Below, piece by piece: positions 60,901 through 64,000 of a stretch of 64,000 nt of DNA. Numbering within the stretch: the first letter of the stretch is position 1; the number at the start of each line of letters is the position of its first letter. The position numbers and the translations under genes were made by a program. Below the pieces are notes generated by a model. It searched no databases. It saw nothing but the letters and a program-made list of their open reading frames with translations, and was not told the DNA's origin. The stretch spans positions 17,862,607 through 17,926,606 of the forward strand of contig CM026568.1 of assembly GCA_015143295.1 (NCBI GenBank), written 5' to 3'. This stretch comes from Tetracentron sinense. Its lineage: Eukaryota > Streptophyta > Magnoliopsida > Trochodendrales > Trochodendraceae.

Positions 60901-62177
60901 GCCTCCAGAGAGACACCAATTGAACCAGTGATATAAGATAGCGGAACCTCCATTTTGGATACTGATAAATCTGGATAAACACACGACTTTCCATCGGAAT
61001 ATTTTACTTCAACTGGTTCAATCTCAAATTTTCTTTTGCAGTACACCGAAAACATGGTTACCTGTGAGACCACAGAAGTCATCCTACCAAGAAAGTATAA
61101 TATACTAGTTGGAAGTAGTAAACATTTGACAAGAAAATAAATGCAAAGGGAACTTCCTTTGTTGCCTACCATTGTGTTCAAAACAATCTTAGCCTTCGTT
61201 AAGTCAGTGGCTGTGCATTCAATGAGCACATTCTTCGTCTTAAGAGTTATTGCTGAATGAGCGCCATTTATAATCGGGGGTAAAGACAGAACAGTTCTGC
61301 AGGAAAAAAATCTGGTTGCTTCAGGCCAACAAAAACTTGGTAACATACAGAGAGTTGGTCACTTAATTGCAGACCTTCAATTCCATTTTCTTGTCATTCA
61401 AAAAATCATGAATGAAGTGTTGTTTGATTTCAATTTGCTTTGTTCACTCATGGAAAACCAGGAAGGACTTTCTTTTTTGTCATGTCAAAGGTCTTTTGTG
61501 AAAAATATATGCCAGAAGCGAGCTTCAGTACCTCTATTCCCTAAGTCAAGAATACTTGACTTTCATTTGGCTAATCAATTTCCCCCTTAAAAACAATTTG
61601 GATGTGACTAAAAACGAAACATAAAGACAATCTCCATATGCTCGAAGTGCATAACATGCACTCAAATATATAAATAAATAAAACAATGTAAAATACCTTA
61701 AAGTCTGTAAAAAAAATGACTGGAAGTTATGAAAAGGTAAAAAGAGAAAATAATTGCATCATTAACTTAATGAGAAACAAAGGCCAAATCATTAAGGAAG
61801 GACTTTCATACCAAAAGGCCATTGTACCTGTTGCAATCATATATGACTGGGAACACTGGTGAGTTCTCAATTATGTGCAAGAACTTCTTCAGTTTCATAT
61901 CTGACTGCCAAGAATGTTGATAGTAAATTATGTATCAAGAAAGATGAAGTTAATGAGGTCGAAATTCTAACGTACTGAAAGAACAAAAATTGCTTAGTCA
62001 GAGAGAAGCAGAGTTCTGCACAACTGATGGTAAACAGTGAAATAATCTTCACATGATGGAACTTGTCATCCTTATAACTCGACGCTTGAACTCATACATA
62101 AGCATCAAGAAAGAAGTAATAGCATCAGGACTCACTTTGTAAAATTCTATTAGTTCATCAGCTCTGAAGCTTTTCAC
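33618..62177 (-). CDS. Phenylalanyl-tRNA synthetase beta subunit, cytosolic type, C-terminal two thirds
   Basis: Beta subunit of the alpha2-beta2 enzyme that charges tRNA-Phe in the cytosol. Exons on minus: 62136-62177, 61828-61904, 61170-61296, 60894-61061, 59848-59976, 59635-59736, 58081-58215, 56176-56250, 49269-49376, 47587-47682, 47410-47493, 33618-33686. All have GT/AG borders. All junctions are phase 0 except that between the second and third exons listed. Together they give 403 residues and a stop. The family is about 600 residues, so N-terminal exons lie beyond 64000. Recognisable parts: end of B3/B4 ([11 protein letters not shown]), [16 protein letters not shown], the B5 domain ([13 protein letters not shown] to [19 protein letters not shown]), then the beta core ([52 protein letters not shown]) and the C-terminus [19 protein letters not shown]. 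Two introns are very large (49377-56175 and 33687-47409) and filled with transposons. No stop or frameshift in any exon, so the gene looks functional. Confidence 0.95.
33874..33907. repeat. (TA)n microsatellite
   Basis: About 16 uninterrupted TA units. Similar shorter TA runs occur at 27157-27180, 27338-27358, 29582-29597 and 58312-58331. Confidence 0.95.
34576..34967. repeat. Pair of 130-bp direct repeats in the last PheRS intron
   Basis: Repeats at 34576-34707 and 34838-34967 both run from GATAGTATTATCT and CATAATATGCATTTAATGTC to CAATGTAAGAAGC. They are separated by about 130 bp. Around them, GTTAC-rich stretches at 34228-34320 and 34990-35070 resemble each other in inverted orientation, which suggests a decayed TIR element from about 34220 to 35090. 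Confidence 0.7.
35500..35900 (-). mobile_element. RTE-type LINE reverse transcriptase fragment
   Basis: On minus the reading is [15 protein letters not shown], then [18 protein letters not shown]. This matches the RTE-clade RT block with F-I-D-L-E-K-A-Y-D and the following K-Y-I-x-x-I-x-D-M-Y-E-G. It carries stops and lies directly against the 3' end of the gypsy relic. Confidence 0.6.
36932..37967 (+). mobile_element. Solo LTR inserted in the gypsy integrase
   Basis: Starts TGATCGGTGC and ends ACGACCA, with inverted TGATCG/CGACCA ends. Flanked by the 5-bp target duplication ACAAG (36927-36931 and 37968-37972). Removing it rejoins the integrase reading as EASHLFMKN. A TATA box TATAAATAGG lies at about 37410-37419 in plus orientation. 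Upstream is a cluster of palindromic GCGATCGATCGC motifs and variants (about 37160-37320). No coding part is present. Confidence 0.88.
38229..39214 (-). mobile_element. hAT-like non-autonomous element, copy C
   Basis: Same ends as copy A (CATGGTTCAAAATATCGG and ATATTTTAAACCATG). Perfect 8-bp target duplication CATAAGAG (38221-38228 and 39215-39222). The coding remnant on minus lies at about 38605-38920. Copy C is about 93% similar to copy A by eye and is inserted between the RNase H and integrase regions of the gypsy relic. Confidence 0.9.
42883..43211 (+). mobile_element. LINE 3' end with poly(A)
   Basis: The plus-strand reading [17 protein letters not shown] then RMIVEW matches the C-terminal end of plant L1 ORF2 (W-K-E-R-N-x-R-x-F). 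It is followed by untranslated sequence and an A run at 43202-43211. It is 5'-truncated, next to the gypsy LTR. Confidence 0.7.
43212..44489. other. PheRS intron sequence, no gene seen
   Basis: AT-rich unique-looking sequence with short A and T runs. I see no coding exon, and no element ends could be defined. Confidence 0.4.
44490..44960 (-). mobile_element. RTE-type LINE 3' end
   Basis: On minus: [19 protein letters not shown], then SRLRWV*HV*RRPL, then [14 protein letters not shown] and LTEVMA. This is the C-terminal tail of plant RTE ORF2 (M-L-R-W-M, R-L-R-W-F-G-H-V, G-R-G-R-P-K). Several stops. Only the 3' part is present. Confidence 0.75.
46431..46568. repeat. Imperfect 70-bp tandem duplication
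   Basis: Units at 46431-46500 and 46501-46568, both starting TGTTGAAAA, then GGAT(G/A)CACAAGG, and ending in AAAGTAAAAAGA(A/G)T. Confidence 0.75.
48540..49050. repeat. 80-bp tandem repeat array, three units, split by a LINE end
   Basis: Units start at 48540, 48893 and 48973 with GGTGGAAAGTCCAT and end with GCCAATAAAGATT. The last two units are directly adjacent (80-bp period). The first is separated by the LINE-derived segment 48619-48892. Confidence 0.85.
48619..48892 (+). mobile_element. LINE 3'-untranslated fragment
   Basis: GT/T-rich sequence (CCCCCTGGCTATGGGGGACC, a run of T, TTGCTCGTCTTTATTTGCAG) ending AATGAATTCTGAATTACC and seven A, typical of plant L1 3' ends. It interrupts the 80-bp repeat array exactly between units. 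Confidence 0.6.
50451..51407 (+). mobile_element. hAT-like non-autonomous element, copy D
   Basis: Starts CATGGTTTAAAATAACG and ends ATAATATTTTAAACCATG. Flanks ATTTGCAG (50443-50450) and ATTAGCAG (51408-51415) match at 7 of 8 positions. The coding remnant is on plus at about 50745-51030 ([43 protein letters not shown]). It lies in the 6.8 kb PheRS intron, beside LINE RT sequence. Confidence 0.88.
51416..53500 (-). mobile_element. L1-type LINE relic (endonuclease and RT start) with an inserted block
   Basis: On minus: [19 protein letters not shown] and [20 protein letters not shown] (about 53440-53190) are endonuclease blocks. An RT start [19 protein letters not shown] lies near 51530. The block between, about 51700-52700, is different. 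At 52550-52700 it has on minus a purine tract AGGGGGGATA followed by TGATGCAGGC, which looks like the start of an LTR, but I could not define the other end. Confidence 0.6.
53506..53917. repeat. Inverted repeat of a Ty1/copia integrase segment
   Basis: Left arm 53506-53632 and right arm 53781-53917 are near-perfect inverted copies (about 130 bp), separated by about 150 bp. On plus the right arm reads [11 protein letters not shown]. Elsewhere the arms encode [13 protein letters not shown], the conserved copia integrase block (M-V-R-S-M-M ... S-F-W-G-Y-A-L-E-T). A third partial copy with the left-arm polarity lies at 53630-53725. Transcription from either strand would give a long hairpin. Confidence 0.85.
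54172..54724. mobile_element. hAT-like MITE with CAGGGTTACC ends
   Basis: Starts CAGGGTTACCTAGTTCGG and ends CGGCGAACCAGGTAACACTG. Flanks GTTTGGAC (54164-54171) and ATTTGGAC (54725-54732) match at 7 of 8 positions. The subterminal regions repeat GCGAATTGCGAA, GAACCGAAACG and similar. Related to 21347-21834. The surrounding sequence (53918-54171 and 54733-54900) looks like a decayed LTR. Confidence 0.8.
55176..55589. mobile_element. hAT-like MITE rich in GCTCGA/AGCCGAG motifs
   Basis: Starts TAGGGGTGTATTGGG and ends TAGAATACGCCCTA. Flanks ATACAGCT (55168-55175) and ATACTGCT (55590-55597) match at 7 of 8 positions. The left half is packed with TCAAGCCAAGCC, GGCTCGATC and similar. The centre is AT-rich. 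Confidence 0.7.
57360..57960 (+). mobile_element. LINE 3' end (zf-RVT) with poly(A)
   Basis: Plus-strand reading [20 protein letters not shown], then [14 protein letters not shown] and CPFAS, the zinc-binding zf-RVT motif of plant L1 ORF2. It continues to a tail TTTTTAATAAAATC and A-rich sequence near 57945-57958. 5'-truncated and with stops. Lies in a PheRS intron. Confidence 0.75.
58588..58786. repeat. Palindromic MITE-like repeat rich in GAGGC
   Basis: Left TTGTTTTTTTTATTAAAG then TATGAGGCATACACC. Right, inverted, AGTTTTTTAAAAAGCG then TGTGAGGCTTACGCC. The interior repeats GAGGCGT(T/A)(T/A)GCCT. A distinct CCTAGGCGCC-type repeat (about 59070-59210) follows. Confidence 0.55.
58963..59012. 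repeat. (TACA)n / (TA)n microsatellite
   Basis: Tetranucleotide ATAC units followed by TA units, compound simple repeat. Confidence 0.9.
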
Positions 62178-63486
62178 CTACAAAAACCCCAAGTTGCTGA
62201 ATCAAATTCAGGTCTTTTTTATTTTCTTTTTTTGGAATGGGTAACAAAGATTTAAAACATAAAATAAAGTACAAGGTAACGAGATAGAGAAGATGCAAGA
62301 GGAGGAAATTGAACAATTTATGGGCATCATCGTAATTATATTGAAGTTCTAACGCAGTAAAAATAGAGAGACTGCATGGTAAAGCATAAAAGTTCGGGAT
62401 AAGCATTACTGAGTGAAAGTGTGAAACTGAAATTCTCAGTTCACACACACTTCAACAACTCATAACAATCAGGTAAACAGGTTACGAAATCAGAAACAAG
62501 ACATAACGAAAAAGAAGCTTGTCAGCGGTTGATAATCAAGAAAGTTCATAATTGACATGTCAAATAAATGTCTGCACACTATCTGCTTTAAGAAACCTAA
62601 ACCACCAGATTCCTGCATTAGTTCCTCAAGTGTTGCCCCAATCAGATGATAAAGAGAATGTACCCTATCAGAAAATGGCATTAGAAAAACCAAGTTGATT
62701 TGTGTATGGACTATGTACAACTAACTTATCTATTTCACAAAACAAACTCAGGAAGGGCTATGTGCAGAGGAAGTACCGGATGAATGACAAGAAATTTAGA
62801 AGAGATCTTCCATGTGCTTATTCTGAGGTTGTATGGCAAACAATAATTCTCCTCTCCTCGGTGTCAAATAGTTTCATGCTTGGGGACTGGGGTTGACACC
62901 AGGTAAGCTTGTGTTTATCAAGATTTGTGAATAAAAGGTGAAAATGGGCTTTGAACCCCAAGACCTGTCGCTCCACAGCAGGGGCCCATACCAAGACAGA
63001 GAAGTCGGCACGTACTTTTCGCATTTCAAGAATGTCAACTGCTGATTCGAAGAGATCTACTTTTTATTGGTAACAAGATTTGCATAGATATTCAAAAAGA
63101 AATGAAATATAGGGAAAGAAGATCTTTCCAAACGAAACAAAAACCATGCAAATTGCAAAAATACAATCTGACTCCAGCTATGTGCAAAATCAGCACTACT
63201 GATCCCGAAAATTTGGGGAGGATACATAAGGACCAGCCAATGAGAGGGCAAGGTAGGGCAACGAAAATTCGGACTCAAAGAGATCTGTGATAGACTCAAT
63301 CCTTGTGGAAGTGGATTCTGATCAGCTAGCAAGTTATCGTTTGCAGCTAGCAAGTTCTGGCCGACCAACTACTTATTATCAGGGTTTTCTGCTTCTTGTG
63401 GCCCCCCTCCCTTCCCCTTTAGGTGTTACTGAAGAACTATTCCTCATCCTTGACCATTTCTTGGAGGATAATATACTACAGGCTTC
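62178..63486. other. PheRS intron sequence between the first visible exon and the copia LTR
   Basis: No further PheRS exon is recognised. On minus, 62940-63000 has a tRNA-like patch (GGGGTTCAAAGCCC after TATGGGCCCCTGCTGTGG) that could be a SINE remnant, but its limits are not clear. Confidence 0.4.
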
Positions 63487-63889
63487 TGTTGTGGGTTAAA
63501 TCATCAGTGATTTGTAACAAATTATACAAAGATTACAAATTAGTAGTATGTATTCTTATACATTTCAGAAGCAATTGACCACTCTATGTTTAATCAGTAA
63601 ATGCTGCTTAAACCCTATCAATTAGTGAGGGGGAAAGAACATTTTTTAGTATTAGATGATATTCAGTTTAGTAGAAATCTAGGAAATGGAGCTTTAGGGG
63701 TATGAGAGAAGGAATAAGAGATAAGAAGAAAGAGAAAAGAAGAAAAGGGAATATAATAATTACTCTATTCCCTCTAAATCTTCTTTATATCACTGAAAAG
63801 CACAACAGACAAATAAAAGCAACTAAAGTACCTAGATGATAACAATGTAATGGGCTTATTTAGATGGCCCATTACAACACTCCCCTTCA
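63487..63889 (-). mobile_element. 3' LTR of a Ty1/copia element
   Basis: On minus it starts TGTTGTAATGGGCC immediately after a polypurine tract TTGAAGGGGAG and ends CCCACAACA, giving TGTTG/CAACA ends. The 5' LTR would lie beyond the window. Confidence 0.85.
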
Positions 63890-64000
63890 ACTGGGAATAA
63901 ATATTCAACATGCCAAGCTTGCTAATAAGCCCACGATGACGAGCTTAAGCAACAACCTTCATAAGAACATCAGCTAACTCATTTTTCATTCTGACAAAGG
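63890..64000 (-). mobile_element. End of a Ty1/copia polyprotein (RNase H tail)
   Basis: On minus: KNELADVLMKVV then ARHRGLISKLGMLNIYSQL, the C-terminal end of copia pol (N-Q-x-A-D-x-x-T-K ... L-G-x-x-x-I-Y). It is followed by the polypurine tract and the LTR at 63889. One in-frame stop suggests decay. It is probably inserted in a 5' intron of the PheRS gene. Confidence 0.8.

Overview
This is eukaryotic nuclear DNA from a flowering plant. Genes are split by GT/AG introns and code for plant-type proteins. A piece of plastid 16S rDNA is embedded in nuclear repeats. The rest is a dense mix of LINEs, tRNA-derived SINEs, Ty1/copia and Ty3/gypsy elements and many small terminal-inverted-repeat (TIR) elements. 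Genes with multi-kilobase, transposon-filled introns suggest a plant with a moderately large genome, perhaps a woody lineage. The sequence alone does not identify the species.

Three genes can be assembled, all on the minus strand. (1) Positions 6537-11605 hold the first seven coding exons of an aminoalcoholphosphotransferase (AAPT, CDP-choline/CDP-ethanolamine phosphotransferase), with a CT-rich leader up to about 12340. Its later exons are not in the window. (2) Positions 24905-27671 hold a complete three-exon strictosidine-synthase-like gene encoding 333 residues. (3) Positions 33618-62177 hold the last twelve visible exons of the cytosolic phenylalanyl-tRNA synthetase beta subunit. Its 5' exons lie beyond the right edge. 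Its final exon is separated from the previous one by a 13.7 kb intron that contains a whole chromovirus-type gypsy relic.

Layout: 1-830 is a LINE fragment on plus. 1440-6390 is a degraded LINE on minus, interrupted by two copies of a ~1 kb hAT-like element. 6390-12350 is AAPT. 12420-18241 is a SINE plus a nearly identical 2.6-2.8 kb tandem duplication full of MITEs and SINEs. 18430-24360 is a field of foldback, Mutator-like and hAT-like elements, with the plastid 16S fragment at 19325-19461. 24905-27671 is the strictosidine-synthase-like gene. 28000-31730 holds more foldback elements, a 29-G run, a solo LTR and a Mutator-like element. 32085-62177 is the PheRS beta gene with its introns. In those introns lie a gypsy element (itself carrying a solo LTR and a hAT-like element), L1 and RTE LINE pieces, an inverted repeat of copia integrase sequence, and further hAT-like elements. 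63487-64000 is the 3' LTR and pol end of a copia element.

The three genes have unrelated housekeeping or secreted functions (phospholipid synthesis, a beta-propeller secreted protein, tRNA charging) and share no evident pathway. The most distinctive observations are: a four-copy hAT-like family, all copies with 8-bp target duplications and three with a shared coding remnant; two micro-exons in AAPT, one carrying the last catalytic aspartate; a SINE insertion whose empty site is preserved in the adjacent duplicate; palindrome arrays in two solo LTRs; and an inverted duplication of copia integrase sequence inside a gene intron.
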